Source of the DNA: Tumebacillus lacus | GTDB lineage: Bacteria > Bacillota > Bacilli > Tumebacillales > Tumebacillaceae | Reading direction: 5' to 3' | Length of the DNA: 64,000 nucleotides | Assembly (NCBI RefSeq): GCF_026410385.1 | Contig: NZ_JAPMLT010000001.1 | Coordinates: 124,001 to 188,000 of the forward strand | Shown here: positions 46,974-56,205 of the stretch, one piece after another | How the letters are laid out: the number at the start of each line of letters is the position of its first letter | How positions within the stretch are numbered: position 1 is the first letter of the stretch | The notes under the pieces: generated by a model | What the model was told of the DNA's origin: nothing | The model's input: only the letters and a program-made list of their open reading frames with translations | The model's database searches: none | Position numbers and translations under genes: made by a program

Positions 46974-47850
46974 TCAGGCAGAGCGTTTGCGTTCGCTGGT
47001 AGCCAAGCGGAGTCACCAACCTGCGATCAACACCCGCGTGATCACCGTCACCAGCGGGAAAGGCGGCGTCGGTAAATCCAACTTCACCCTCAATTATGCG
47101 CTTGGCTTGACGGCGCAGGGGAAAAAGGTCGTCGTGCTGGATGCGGACGTCGGTTTTGCCAACATCGACGTCCTGATGGGCATCAAGCCGAAAAAGACGC
47201 TCGCCGATCTGATCCGCAGGGAAGCTGATCTGTGGGAGATCCTCGAAACGGGTCCGAACGGCGTCCAGTTTATTGCGGGCGGTTCCGGCTTTCAGGAATT
47301 GCTCGAAGTGCGCACCGAGGAGTACGACTATCTCGTGTCGCAACTGGGACAACTGCAAGGACAGGTCGATTACGTATTGATCGACACCGGAGCCGGTCTG
47401 AACCACCAGACGTTGCGTCTGTTGCTGGCGTCCGACGAGATCCTCGTCGTCGTCACACCGGAGCCGACTGCAATCACTGATGCGTACGCCTTGATCAAGA
47501 CGGTGGCGAACCGTCACCCGGAGGCAAAGTTGAAACTGGTGATCAACCGTGTAGAGAGCGCGGCGGAGGGACGCGAGACGGCCGAAAAGATCCGCTTGGT
47601 GGCGGAGCGATTTTTGGATTTGAAGCTCCCTACGCTCGGCATCCTGCCTGATGACCCGATCGTCTCGAAGGCGGTGCGGCGTCAAACGCCGTTTCTGCTC
47701 TCGCATCCGGATTCTCAAGCCAGCAGGAGCATCTTGAAACTGATTCAGGAACAGTTGCACGGGGAACGCTTGCACGACATGTCCAAAACGGACGGTCAGG
47801 GCCACGGTGTAAAGCAATTTTTACATCGCATGGTTCGGCTGTTCCGATAA
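46966..47850 (+). CDS. flhG: MinD-like ATPase FlhG (YlxH)
   Basis: ParA/MinD family ATPase of 294 residues. The deviant Walker A is GKGGVGKS at 31-38; VVLDADVGFANIDVLMG and DYVLIDTGAGLN follow. N-terminal QAERLRSLV matches the activator helix that stimulates FlhF GTPase. A C-terminal amphipathic segment (GVKQFLHRMVRLF) would bind membrane. ATG 46966 lies in the last codons of flhF; a GTG 12 bases earlier is possible. Confidence 0.95.
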   Translation: MSDQAERLRSLVAKRSHQPAINTRVITVTSGKGGVGKSNFTLNYALGLTAQGKKVVVLDADVGFANIDVLMGIKPKKTLADLIRREADLWEILETGPNGVQFIAGGSGFQELLEVRTEEYDYLVSQLGQLQGQVDYVLIDTGAGLNHQTLRLLLASDEILVVVTPEPTAITDAYALIKTVANRHPEAKLKLVINRVESAAEGRETAEKIRLVAERFLDLKLPTLGILPDDPIVSKAVRRQTPFLLSHPDSQASRSILKLIQEQLHGERLHDMSKTDGQGHGVKQFLHRMVRLFR

Positions 47851-47878
47851 ACTCGGTAGTTAAGGGATGTTAGACAAG

Positions 47879-48940
47879 ATGAACCGGATCAAAGTTCTCG
47901 TCGTAGACGATTCGGCGTTGATGCGACGCATCATCAGCGACATATTTTCGAAAGAGCCTGATATTGCCGTTGTCGGGACGGCGCGCAACGGAAAGGAAGC
48001 TCTCGAGGCGATTCCCAAGCTCAATCCCGATGTGATCACGCTCGACATTGAAATGCCAGTCTTGACCGGATTGGAAGCGTTGCCGATGATCTGGCGGAAG
48101 TACAAAATCCCCACGATCATGCTCTCCTCTCTGACGCAAGACGGAGCCGTTGCCACGATCCAAGCGCTGGAACTCGGCGCATTTGACTTCGTGGGCAAGC
48201 CGTCCGGTTCGATCTCGCTCGACCTTGCCAAGGTCGGCCACGAACTGATCGGAAAAGTTCGGGCGGCCGCCAAAAAGGAACAGGTCGTCCGGAGCACGAA
48301 ATACTTCAGACCGCTGCCGCTGCCGATCCCGGAACCGCCCAAACCGGTACCGACCGGCAATCGGGTGGAGGAGATCATCGCGATCGGCACGTCCACTGGC
48401 GGTCCGCGCGCGTTGCAGGTGGTTTTGTCCCACCTGCCCGCCACCTTGAAAGCAGCTGTCGTGGTGGTGCAACACATGCCGCCTGGGTTTACGAAATCAC
48501 TGGCACAGCGTCTGGATCAGATCTGTCAGGTGCGCGTTCACGAAGCGGAGCACGGACAGGTCCTGCAAGAGGGACATGTCTATATCGCGCCGGGTGACTA
48601 CCATTTGAGTATCGTTGAACACCGACCCGGAGTGTTCGAGACCCGTCTCAACCAACAACCGCCGCTCGGCGGTCATCGTCCGGCTGTCGACATCCTGTTT
48701 GATTCCGTTGCCGAACTCAAACAGGTGCGGCTGCGGGCCGCAATCTTGACCGGCATGGGGGGCGATGGCTCCAACGGCATGGTCAAGATCAAACAGCGAG
48801 GCGGCTTCACCATCGCAGAGGCACAAGAGTCTTGCGTGGTGTTCGGAATGCCGCGCATGGCGATTGCCAAAGGATGTGTGGATTCGGTCGTCCCGCTGGA
48901 CCGAGTGGCAAACGAATTAACCAAGGCTTGGACACGCTAG
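47879..48940 (+). CDS. cheB: Chemotaxis protein-glutamate methylesterase CheB
   Basis: Protein of 353 residues: receiver domain with phosphoacceptor D56 (ITLDIEMPVLTG), a Pro-rich linker (PLPLPIPEPPKPVP), and the methylesterase domain with catalytic Ser in IGTSTGGPRAL, His in QHMPPGFT and Asp in LTGMGGDGSNG. It removes methyl groups from chemoreceptors for adaptation. TAAGGG lies 12 bases before ATG 47879; ATG 47867 touches that site and would add four residues. Confidence 0.95.
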   Translation: MNRIKVLVVDDSALMRRIISDIFSKEPDIAVVGTARNGKEALEAIPKLNPDVITLDIEMPVLTGLEALPMIWRKYKIPTIMLSSLTQDGAVATIQALELGAFDFVGKPSGSISLDLAKVGHELIGKVRAAAKKEQVVRSTKYFRPLPLPIPEPPKPVPTGNRVEEIIAIGTSTGGPRALQVVLSHLPATLKAAVVVVQHMPPGFTKSLAQRLDQICQVRVHEAEHGQVLQEGHVYIAPGDYHLSIVEHRPGVFETRLNQQPPLGGHRPAVDILFDSVAELKQVRLRAAILTGMGGDGSNGMVKIKQRGGFTIAEAQESCVVFGMPRMAIAKGCVDSVVPLDRVANELTKAWTR

Positions 48941-48954
48941 GAGGTGTTCGTGAT

Positions 48955-51030
48955 ATGGACATGAGTCAATATCTGGAAATGTTCATCGAAGAATCGAAAG
49001 AGCATCTGCAGGCGATCAATGACAGCCTGCTCGCGCTGGAACAGTCGCCCCAATCTCTCGACATCGTCAACGTGGTTTTCCGTTCCGCTCACACGCTCAA
49101 GGGCATGGCGGCGACGATGGGCTTCGAGCAGATGGCGCATCTGACACATGAGATGGAAAACGGTCTCGACTTGATGCGCGGCGGTAAACTGGCCGTCACG
49201 AGCCATGTGATGGACGTGCTGTTCGCTTGCGTCGACGTACTGGAAGCTCAACTGACGCTGATCATCGAATCGAGCACAGATGTCGGCATCGACATCGCAG
49301 GTCCGGTCGAACAGATGAAGGCGGTCGTTTCCGGCAAGCCGGTCGTGGCAGCCGCAACTCAAGTTTCGGCAGGGGAGGCACCGGTTGCTGAAGCGGCGGT
49401 CGGGGTCGACTTTAACGAATATGAATCGGCGATCCTGCAACAGTCGAACCAGAGCGGTTTCACCGCTTACAAAATCGTTGTTACGCTGACAGAATCTTGC
49501 GTCCTGCGCGCCGCTCGCGCCTACATGGTGTTTGATGCGTACGAGCGCGTTGGCGAAGTGATCAAGTCGGAACCGCGCGTCGAAGATCTCGAAGAAGAGA
49601 AATTTGACCGCGAGTTTATGATCATCCTCGTCTCGCAGCGCGAAGAAGAAGAGTTGCGTCAAACCGGCCTCAACGTTTCCGAAGTCAACTCGGTCACGAT
49701 CACCAAGGTCGGAGCGGAACAGATCGCCGCTGTCGTGGAAGCGCCGCAAGAGATCGCGGCAGCATCGGCTGTCGAAACCGTTCCTGCCCCGGCTCCGAAA
49801 CAGGAGGAAAAACCGGCGCTTGTGGAAGCGGCTGCCGCTGGCAAAGCCGCGATGCAGGAGACGAAAAAGGTACAGCTAGGCAAATCGGTGCGCGTTGACA
49901 TCGATCGTCTCGACGTACTGATCAACTTGTTCTCCGAATTGGTCATCGACCGCACTCGCCTCGAACAGATCGCTCGCGAGTTAAACCACCAAGACCTTGT
50001 GGAAACGGTCGAGCATATGAGCCGGATCTCCACCGATCTGCAGAACCTCGTCATGACGATCCGCATGGTGCCGGTCGACACTGTGTTCAACCGCTTCCCG
50101 CGCATGGTCCGCGACTTGGCTCGCGATCTCGGGAAAAAGATCGACTTTGTCATCCGCGGTCAAGAGACCGAACTTGACCGTACCGTCATCGACGAGATCG
50201 GGGACCCGCTTGTCCATCTTTTGCGCAATTCGCTGGACCACGGCGTCGAACTGCCGGACGTCCGCAAAGCAAAGGGCAAGGAAGAGGTCGGCAAAGTTGA
50301 ACTGGTCGCCTTCCATTCCGGTAACCACGTCTTTATCGAAATCACTGATGACGGGAATGGCATCGACCGCGAAAAAGTTTTGAAGAAAGCTATCTCCAAC
50401 GGCATCGTCGATGAAAAGCTCGCGAGCACGCTCACCGATTCGCAAGTGTTCGATCTGCTGTTCCACTCCGGCTTCTCGACTGCTGACAAGATTTCCGATG
50501 TTTCAGGTCGCGGCGTCGGTCTCGACGTGGTCAAGACCAAGATTGAATCGCTCGGCGGACGCGTCGTCACGCACTCCACGCCGGGCAAAGGGACGAAGTT
50601 CAGCATCCAATTGCCGCTGACCCTCTCCATCATCCAAGCGATGCTCGTGCAGATTTCTGAGGAAAAATACGCGATCCCGCTCTCCTCGATCATCGAGACG
50701 GCGATCATCCGCAAAGCGGACATCAAGAAAGTCCACAAGCAAGCGGTCATCGACTTCCGCGGCCGCGTGGTGCCGCTCCTCTATCTGGAGGACGTGTTCA
50801 ACATCCCGCGCGAAACGGCGACCGATCTGGAAGAAGAGAACGTCGTCATCGTACGCAAAGGCGAAAACATGGCGGCTCTGGTCGTCGACTCGTTTATCGG
50901 TCAGCAGGAAGTTGTCCTGAAATCGCTCGGCAAATACCTGACCGGTACCGTGTTTGCAATCTCCGGATCGACGATCCTGGGCGATGGACAAGTGGCGCTG
51001 ATCATGGATTGCAACGCTTTGATTCAATAA
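48955..51030 (+). CDS. cheA: Chemotaxis histidine kinase CheA
   Basis: Kinase of 691 residues. P1 holds the phosphorylated H46 in RSAHTLKGMAATMGF; P2 (about 140-250) binds CheY/CheB; P3 dimerises (LINLFSELVIDRTRLEQIA); P4 has HLLRNSLDHG, DDGNGID and GRGVGLDVVK; P5 is CheW-like at the end. An Ala/Glu-rich linker separates P2 and P3. CTAGGAGGTG lies 11 bases before ATG 48955. Confidence 0.97.
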   Translation: MDMSQYLEMFIEESKEHLQAINDSLLALEQSPQSLDIVNVVFRSAHTLKGMAATMGFEQMAHLTHEMENGLDLMRGGKLAVTSHVMDVLFACVDVLEAQLTLIIESSTDVGIDIAGPVEQMKAVVSGKPVVAAATQVSAGEAPVAEAAVGVDFNEYESAILQQSNQSGFTAYKIVVTLTESCVLRAARAYMVFDAYERVGEVIKSEPRVEDLEEEKFDREFMIILVSQREEEELRQTGLNVSEVNSVTITKVGAEQIAAVVEAPQEIAAASAVETVPAPAPKQEEKPALVEAAAAGKAAMQETKKVQLGKSVRVDIDRLDVLINLFSELVIDRTRLEQIARELNHQDLVETVEHMSRISTDLQNLVMTIRMVPVDTVFNRFPRMVRDLARDLGKKIDFVIRGQETELDRTVIDEIGDPLVHLLRNSLDHGVELPDVRKAKGKEEVGKVELVAFHSGNHVFIEITDDGNGIDREKVLKKAISNGIVDEKLASTLTDSQVFDLLFHSGFSTADKISDVSGRGVGLDVVKTKIESLGGRVVTHSTPGKGTKFSIQLPLTLSIIQAMLVQISEEKYAIPLSSIIETAIIRKADIKKVHKQAVIDFRGRVVPLLYLEDVFNIPRETATDLEEENVVIVRKGENMAALVVDSFIGQQEVVLKSLGKYLTGTVFAISGSTILGDGQVALIMDCNALIQ

Positions 51031-51046
51031 GAGGAGGGGCCCCTGT

Positions 51047-51523
51047 ATGTTGGAGCACAAGGATATCGTAGAAGAAATCAAAGTCATCGTTTTCCGTCTC
51101 GTCGATGAAGAGTACGGCGTGGAAGTCGCTCAAGTCCGGTCGATTGAGAAAATGCAGAACATCACCCGCGTACCGCGCACCCCGGAGTTTGTCAAAGGCG
51201 TCATCAACCTGCGCGGCGTCGTCACCCCGATCATCGACCTGAAGACCCGCTTTGACCTCGGCGTCGAAGAGTACACCGACTCCACCCGCATCATCATCGT
51301 GGCTGTGGACGATATGGAAGTCGGTCTGATCGTCGATGCGGCAAACGACGTCATCGACATCGCAGTCAACTCCATCGAACTCCCGCCGGCGGTCGTTGGC
51401 GGCATCAAAGCCAACTACCTGCGAGGTGTGGCCAAACTGGAGGATCGCCTCCTGATCCTGCTCAACCTGGACAAAGTGCTCTCTCAAGAAGAGATCCAAG
51501 CGATGTCCACGCTGGAGCGCTAA
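51047..51523 (+). CDS. cheW: Chemotaxis coupling protein CheW
   Basis: Adapter of 158 residues linking receptors to CheA. VFRLVDEEYGVEVAQVRSIE, RVPRTPEFVKGVINLRG and VVTPIIDLKTRF are its signatures. GAGGAGGGG lies upstream of the ATG. Confidence 0.97.
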   Translation: MLEHKDIVEEIKVIVFRLVDEEYGVEVAQVRSIEKMQNITRVPRTPEFVKGVINLRGVVTPIIDLKTRFDLGVEEYTDSTRIIIVAVDDMEVGLIVDAANDVIDIAVNSIELPPAVVGGIKANYLRGVAKLEDRLLILLNLDKVLSQEEIQAMSTLER

Positions 51524-51528
51524 CCGTG

Positions 51529-52155
51529 ATGAACGACGAGATTCGGAATCTGGGAGAGTTTGGGCTCAGCGTCCTGCGCGAAGTGGGAAATATCGGAGCA
51601 GGACATGCAGCGACTGCGCTTTCGCAGTTGTTGCACTCTGAGATCCAAATGAACGTCCCGCGAGTGGCGGTCGTTTCCTTTGACGAGATCTCAGATGTGG
51701 TCGGCGGCTCGGAGCAATTGGTGATCGGCATCTTCTTGCGAGTCGAAGGCGAGATTCCAAGCTCCATCTTCTTCCTCCTGGAGACGGAGAGTGCCAAGCG
51801 TCTTGTGGCCGGGCTGGTGGGAGATTTTGCTTCCAGTGAGGCGGAGGAGTTTTCTGAGATGGAGATCTCCGCTTTGCAGGAGATCGGCAACATCTTGGCC
51901 GGTTCCTATCTGTCTTCGCTGGCCGATTTCACGAAAAAAGAACTGTCGCCGACTCCGCCGGCCATCGCTGTGGACATGGCAGGCGCGATCTTGAGCATCG
52001 GTCTGATCCAACTGGGCCCGGCGGCCGACTACGCGCTGGTCGTCGACACCGAGTTTTTGCAAGGGGAACGCGAGATCAAGGGACATTTCTTCCTGTTGCC
52101 TGATCCCGGCTCCGTTCAGATACTCTTTGAATCACTAGGGGTGGAACTCGGATGA
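51529..52155 (+). CDS. cheC: CheY-P phosphatase CheC
   Basis: Protein of 208 residues with both CheC active-site motifs, EVGNIGAGHAATALSQL and EIGNILAGSYLSSL. It dephosphorylates CheY-P and is stimulated by CheD. Start may be ATG 51529 or the GTG one codon before; GGAG lies upstream within the cheW end. It overlaps cheD by four bases. Confidence 0.95.
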   Translation: MNDEIRNLGEFGLSVLREVGNIGAGHAATALSQLLHSEIQMNVPRVAVVSFDEISDVVGGSEQLVIGIFLRVEGEIPSSIFFLLETESAKRLVAGLVGDFASSEAEEFSEMEISALQEIGNILAGSYLSSLADFTKKELSPTPPAIAVDMAGAILSIGLIQLGPAADYALVVDTEFLQGEREIKGHFFLLPDPGSVQILFESLGVELG

Positions 52156-52634
52156 ACGTGATCAGAGTCGGCATGGCGGACCTGAACATCGCGGCAGCCC
52201 CCGATTCGCTTCGGACGACCGGGCTCGGCTCTTGCGTAGGGATTGCATTGTTCGATCCTCACGCGAAAGTGGCTGGGCTGGCTCACATCATGTTGCCAAC
52301 ATCTGCGAATGGGGCTGCGGAACAGAACCGCCCCAAATATGCAAATACCGCCGTTCCCATGCTGCTCGAGATGATGGCTCAGCGCGGGGCGGAAAGACGG
52401 CGGATCATCGCTAAGTTGGCAGGCGGGGCTCAGATGTTCACATTTGCAGGGCAAAGTGACCTGATGCGGATCGGGCCGCGCAATGTGGAGGCCGTCAAAG
52501 AAGCGCTGGCGCTCTTTACGATCCCGATCAAAGCGGAAGACACAGGTGGAAACTGTGGACGTACAATCGAGTTGAGCGGCCAAGACGGCTCGCTCCTCGT
52601 GCGTACGGCCAAGCAAGGAGTAATGACGCTCTGA
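52152..52634 (+). CDS. cheD: Chemoreceptor glutamine deamidase CheD
   Basis: Protein of 160 residues. The Cys-His catalytic pair is C28 in LGSCVGIALFD and H45 in AHIMLP. It deamidates receptor glutamines and binds CheC. The ATG overlaps the cheC stop, with TAGGGGTGG upstream. Confidence 0.96.
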   Translation: MNVIRVGMADLNIAAAPDSLRTTGLGSCVGIALFDPHAKVAGLAHIMLPTSANGAAEQNRPKYANTAVPMLLEMMAQRGAERRRIIAKLAGGAQMFTFAGQSDLMRIGPRNVEAVKEALALFTIPIKAEDTGGNCGRTIELSGQDGSLLVRTAKQGVMTL

Positions 52635-53047
52635 TGAATCGACAACAACAAGAGAACGACGGACTCGGTCTGCAAGTGGCGCTCGGTGTATTCGGTTTCT
52701 TTCTGGCGGGGGGCTTAAGCCTCGCTGGCGGCAACTCGATGACAACTTCGTTGCTGCGCGGCGGCATGGGGATGATCGGACTGTTTGCGCTCGGATACGG
52801 GCTCAAATTTGCCTGGAAGACGTTTGTGCACAGCAACCCTCCCACAGACTCGGCTGACGGCCAAGAGGCGGAACGTAATGAGACTGATAAAGAGGTTCGC
52901 GGGACGCACGTTGACATCGTACTCCCTGAAGAAGGGCCGGAGAACGGGGAGTTTGTTCCTTTGTCTCAATCGGTGAAACAAGAGCAATCGCTCAGCGACG
53001 TCGAGGCTCGCAAGTTGGCCGATGCGTTGCGGCACCTCAACGAGTAA
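52634..53047 (+). CDS. Two-helix membrane protein of the fla/che operon, unknown function
   Basis: Protein of 137 residues. Two hydrophobic, Gly-rich helices (about 12-34 and 43-62) are followed by an acidic cytoplasmic tail ending in a conserved-looking helix (LSDVEARKLADALRHLNE). The ATG shares one base with the cheD stop (TGATG), and AAGGAG lies about ten bases upstream. B. subtilis has no gene at this place, where sigD follows cheD directly. Function unknown; coupling to cheD suggests a link to motility. Confidence 0.75.
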   Translation: MNRQQQENDGLGLQVALGVFGFFLAGGLSLAGGNSMTTSLLRGGMGMIGLFALGYGLKFAWKTFVHSNPPTDSADGQEAERNETDKEVRGTHVDIVLPEEGPENGEFVPLSQSVKQEQSLSDVEARKLADALRHLNE

Positions 53048-53084
53048 CTAGATAAAAGGATACGCACAGAAGGTGGTGGCACAG

Positions 53085-53873
53085 ATGCAGGAGTTGCAAC
53101 AGGCGGAGCATACAAACGACCTTTGGACACACTGGCAATCGACACAAGACAGGCAGTCGCGGGATGCTCTCGTTCTCGCTCATCTCCCGCTCGTGCAAAA
53201 AGTCGTGCGCAAGTTGTCGCGCAACTGGAACGGGGTCGTGAACGACGATGATCTGGTGGGCATGGGCACACTCGGTTTGATCGAAGCGATCGAACGGTTC
53301 GATCCAGGGCGCGGATATGAGTTCGTCACGTACGCCACCTGGCGTATTCGCGGCGCTGTCTTGGACGGACTGCGAAATTTGGATTGGGTGCCTCGCTCCC
53401 TGCGCAGCAAAGCGAAAGAAATGGAGACTGCGTACGCGGAGTTGGAACACAGACATTTGCGTTCTGCTCATGATGAAGAGGTCGCTGCTCATCTTGGGGT
53501 GTCTTTGAACGAATTTCAGCAGATGCTTTATGAGCTGTCTGTTTCGCCGCTCGTTTCGCTCGACGGTGTTTTGCCGACCGACGAGGGCGGGCAGGAAGTG
53601 CGTTTGGCAGATACGATCATCGATCCGAATGCGATCGAGCCGGATACGATGCTTGACCGCTCCAATGTGCAAGCGCTGTTGACCGGCGTGTTGAACCGGT
53701 TGCCCGACAAGGAGCGGCTGGTCGTTACTCTGCATTACTATGAAGAATTTTCGTTCAAAGAAATCGCAGAGATCCTCGAACTGTCCAGCTCGCGGATTTC
53801 GCAATTGCACACGAAGGCGATTTACAGGCTGCGCGGTGCGTTGAGCAGACGAAAACAGGAATTGAGAGCGTAG
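53085..53873 (+). CDS. sigD: RNA polymerase sigma factor SigD (FliA family)
   Basis: Sigma-28 factor of 262 residues. Region 2 (DDDLVGMGTLGLIEAIERFD, FVTYATWRIRGAVLDGLRN), region 3 and region 4 (LVVTLHYYEEFSFKEIAEIL, SSSRISQLHTKA) are complete. It drives late flagellar and chemotaxis genes. ATG 53085 has AGAAGGTGGTG eight bases upstream; two in-frame GTG codons within that site would add three or four residues. Confidence 0.97.
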   Translation: MQELQQAEHTNDLWTHWQSTQDRQSRDALVLAHLPLVQKVVRKLSRNWNGVVNDDDLVGMGTLGLIEAIERFDPGRGYEFVTYATWRIRGAVLDGLRNLDWVPRSLRSKAKEMETAYAELEHRHLRSAHDEEVAAHLGVSLNEFQQMLYELSVSPLVSLDGVLPTDEGGQEVRLADTIIDPNAIEPDTMLDRSNVQALLTGVLNRLPDKERLVVTLHYYEEFSFKEIAEILELSSSRISQLHTKAIYRLRGALSRRKQELRA

Positions 53874-53898
53874 GGTTTCACTGTAGGGGGGGTTGACG

Positions 53899-55344
53899 AT
53901 GGCACTATCACAAGAAGAACTCCACTGGTGGGCGCAAAACGCAAAGATCACCGTCGAAGACGGGGGCCTTCACGGGTATTTGGTATTGCGTTCGGAGTTG
54001 TTGCAAGAAGAAAAACTTCCGGAGTTGAGCTTTGCCGGTCTGAGCGAGTTTTTGCGTCTGAACGGGATCACATACGGCATCGATATGGTCGCCTGTCAGC
54101 AGATTGTCATGAACCCGCGCGGATACATCGATGCGCGAGCTCGAATTGCATCGGGAAAAGAACAGATTCACGGTCAAAACGCTCAGATTGAAATTTTGGT
54201 CGACAATGAGCCGGACAACACGCCTCGCGTCTTGGAAGGCGGTCGTGTCGACTATTTTGACCTCGGTGCGGTGCGCACGATCTACAGAGGCCAGATCTTG
54301 GCCAAGCGCACACCTCCCACCGAAGGCATCGCCGGCATCTCTGTCAGCGGGGCGACATTGGTTGCCAAGCCGGGGCGTGACACGCGCTTGCCGCAGGGGA
54401 AGAATACGTCGGTCAGCGCGGACGGGCTGTTGCTCGTCGCCGATTCGGACGGGCATGTCTCCTACGCGCCAAGGGAGAATAAGATCAACGTCTTTGACAT
54501 CTTTGAAGTCAAAGGCGATGTTGACTTTTCTGTGGGAAATATCGACTTCCTCGGCAGCGTCTTGATCAGAGGCAGTATCCTGCCCGGCTTCAAAGTGGTC
54601 GCAGCAGGCGATATCGAAGTGCTCGGCAATGTGGACGGCGCCACGCTGGAAGCGGGGGGCGACATCCAGATCCGCGGCGGCGTGCAGATGCGCAACCAAG
54701 GCGCGATCAAAGCGGGTGGCACCGTTCGCGTTCGCTTCTTGCAAGGGGCAACTGCAGAGGCGGGGATGGACGTGCTGGTGCGTGACAGCATCATGCACAG
54801 CCATATTTCAGCAGGTCGCAACGTGCTGATGGAAGCGCAAAAGTCGGTCATCGTCGGCGGCCTTGTTCGCGCCGGCAACGAGATCCGCACCCGCACGCTC
54901 GGTTCGCCGATGGCGACGCCGACCGAGGTGGAAGTCGGGGTGCATCCGCACCTGCGCATTGAGATGGCGGAGATCCATGCCAAGCTCAAAGAGCTGCACC
55001 TGAACATCGATAAAACAAAAAAAGCGTTGGCGATGCTCGACAACATGGCCGGGCAAAACCCGTTGCCGCCCGACAAGCAACAACTGCGTCAAAGTTTGTC
55101 GCTGACTTATGATTTTTATCTGCACGAAGAGGAAGAATTGATGTACCGCCGTTCGGAGATCGAAGCGATCCTGCTCGACACGCGTCAGGCAAAAGTGTAC
55201 ACGCTGGAACAGATCTTTGCCGGTGTGAAACTGACGCTCGGTCAGAACGTGATGTTTGTTCGCGACCCGATGCGCGGTCCGCTTTTCTTTGAAATCTCAG
55301 ACGGCGAAGTGGTGGCTCGCACCACCTCCCACAACGGTCGTTAG
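53899..55344 (+). CDS. FapA family (DUF342) protein
   Basis: Protein of 481 residues. After a flexible start, a DUF342 repeat-like beta region is visible (GSVLIRGSILPGFKVVAAGD, then repeated GGDI/GG-V turns such as IKAGGTVRVRF and ISAGRNVLMEAQ), followed by a coiled coil (about 355-425) with KTKKALAML. It is cytoplasmic. Related genes sit beside sigD in several Bacillales, and other members regulate flagellar or polysaccharide functions, but no molecular role is established. GGGGGG lies seven bases before ATG 53899. Confidence 0.85.
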   Translation: MALSQEELHWWAQNAKITVEDGGLHGYLVLRSELLQEEKLPELSFAGLSEFLRLNGITYGIDMVACQQIVMNPRGYIDARARIASGKEQIHGQNAQIEILVDNEPDNTPRVLEGGRVDYFDLGAVRTIYRGQILAKRTPPTEGIAGISVSGATLVAKPGRDTRLPQGKNTSVSADGLLLVADSDGHVSYAPRENKINVFDIFEVKGDVDFSVGNIDFLGSVLIRGSILPGFKVVAAGDIEVLGNVDGATLEAGGDIQIRGGVQMRNQGAIKAGGTVRVRFLQGATAEAGMDVLVRDSIMHSHISAGRNVLMEAQKSVIVGGLVRAGNEIRTRTLGSPMATPTEVEVGVHPHLRIEMAEIHAKLKELHLNIDKTKKALAMLDNMAGQNPLPPDKQQLRQSLSLTYDFYLHEEEELMYRRSEIEAILLDTRQAKVYTLEQIFAGVKLTLGQNVMFVRDPMRGPLFFEISDGEVVARTTSHNGR

Positions 55345-55357
55345 GGAGGATGCTGAC

Positions 55358-55666
55358 ATGTCGCTGAAAAACGTGGAACTGCAAGTCGCCTTGCCGCGGA
55401 CGATCGAAAACAGCCGCAATGTGCAGAATCAGTTGCATCAGCACAATGTGCAAAGTGCGCTGAACGCCGAAGACTTGGCAAAACAGACGAGACAGACAAC
55501 ACAGACGGTCAGCAGCATGGAAGAGAACGCCCGCACGGAAAATCGGGAGCGCGAACGGCAACATGACCGCCGGGATCGCACGTTGCAAAAGCAGGAAGCT
55601 GCAAAAGCGGATGCGGACGCAGCTCCTCATCCCTACAAAGGGCATGTGTTGGACATTAAGATGTGA
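55358..55666 (+). CDS. Charged helical protein of the fla/che operon, unknown function
   Basis: Protein of 102 residues. The start LKNVELQVALPRTIENSRN may be a short folded part; residues 40-95 are a highly charged helix rich in Arg, Glu, Gln and Asp (ENARTENRERERQHDRRD). It ends in PYKGHVLDIKM. No Cys or membrane helix. GGGAGGATG lies eight bases before the ATG. I do not recognise the family by name; similar small proteins may exist in related sigD regions. Confidence 0.7.
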   Translation: MSLKNVELQVALPRTIENSRNVQNQLHQHNVQSALNAEDLAKQTRQTTQTVSSMEENARTENRERERQHDRRDRTLQKQEAAKADADAAPHPYKGHVLDIKM

Positions 55667-55701
55667 GTCAAGACTTTCAGAAGAGTGAGGACGAGACGGG
55701 A

Positions 55702-56205
55702 ATGGACCAACTGTACTTATACGTCGCATTGATCGGGGTCGGCTTCGTCCTGTTTGCGCTCACCCGAACAAAGGCCAAGACCGTCTCCCAAGCCACCGGA
55801 GCACCGCAGCAAGAGCGGGAACTGAAAATGGCACTCGATGAATTTATGAACGGGCTGGAAGAGGAGAACGCTCGGTTGCTCGACTCGTTCACCCGGTTGC
55901 AGGTCGAGTACAAGCAACAGTTCGGGACACAGCAACAACAGATCGAAGAACTGATCGAGCGTGTGGCCGAGTTGGAAGGTCGATTGACCGAGGTGGAAAC
56001 ACAGCCGTCAAGCCCGCCTGTGCCGGAGCCGAAGGTATCGACTGCACCGACGACCGTTTCTGGCTTTGCCTTTAACGAAAAATACGCCCGCGTCGCCGAA
56101 CTCATCAGGCAAGGGCAGACGCCGGAGCAGATCGCCCGCTTCACCGGCATCGGGATCGGCGAGATCCAAATGGTGATCGGGCTGAGCGAGCGGGAGGAGA
56201 GCTGA
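55702..56205 (+). CDS. swrB: SwrB-like membrane protein
   Basis: Protein of 167 residues with one N-terminal membrane helix (residues 2-20, DQLYLYVALIGVGFVLFAL), a coiled coil (about 45-105) and a C-terminal helical motif (FNEKYARVAELIRQGQTPEQ, then IARFTGIGIGEIQMVIGL) like that of SwrB (YlxL), which activates the flagellar export gate in B. subtilis. Size and place after sigD agree. ATG 55702 starts right at the helix; a GTG at 55663 overlapping the previous gene is the alternative but has no ribosome binding site. Confidence 0.75.
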   Translation: MDQLYLYVALIGVGFVLFALTRTKAKTVSQATGAPQQERELKMALDEFMNGLEEENARLLDSFTRLQVEYKQQFGTQQQQIEELIERVAELEGRLTEVETQPSSPPVPEPKVSTAPTTVSGFAFNEKYARVAELIRQGQTPEQIARFTGIGIGEIQMVIGLSEREES

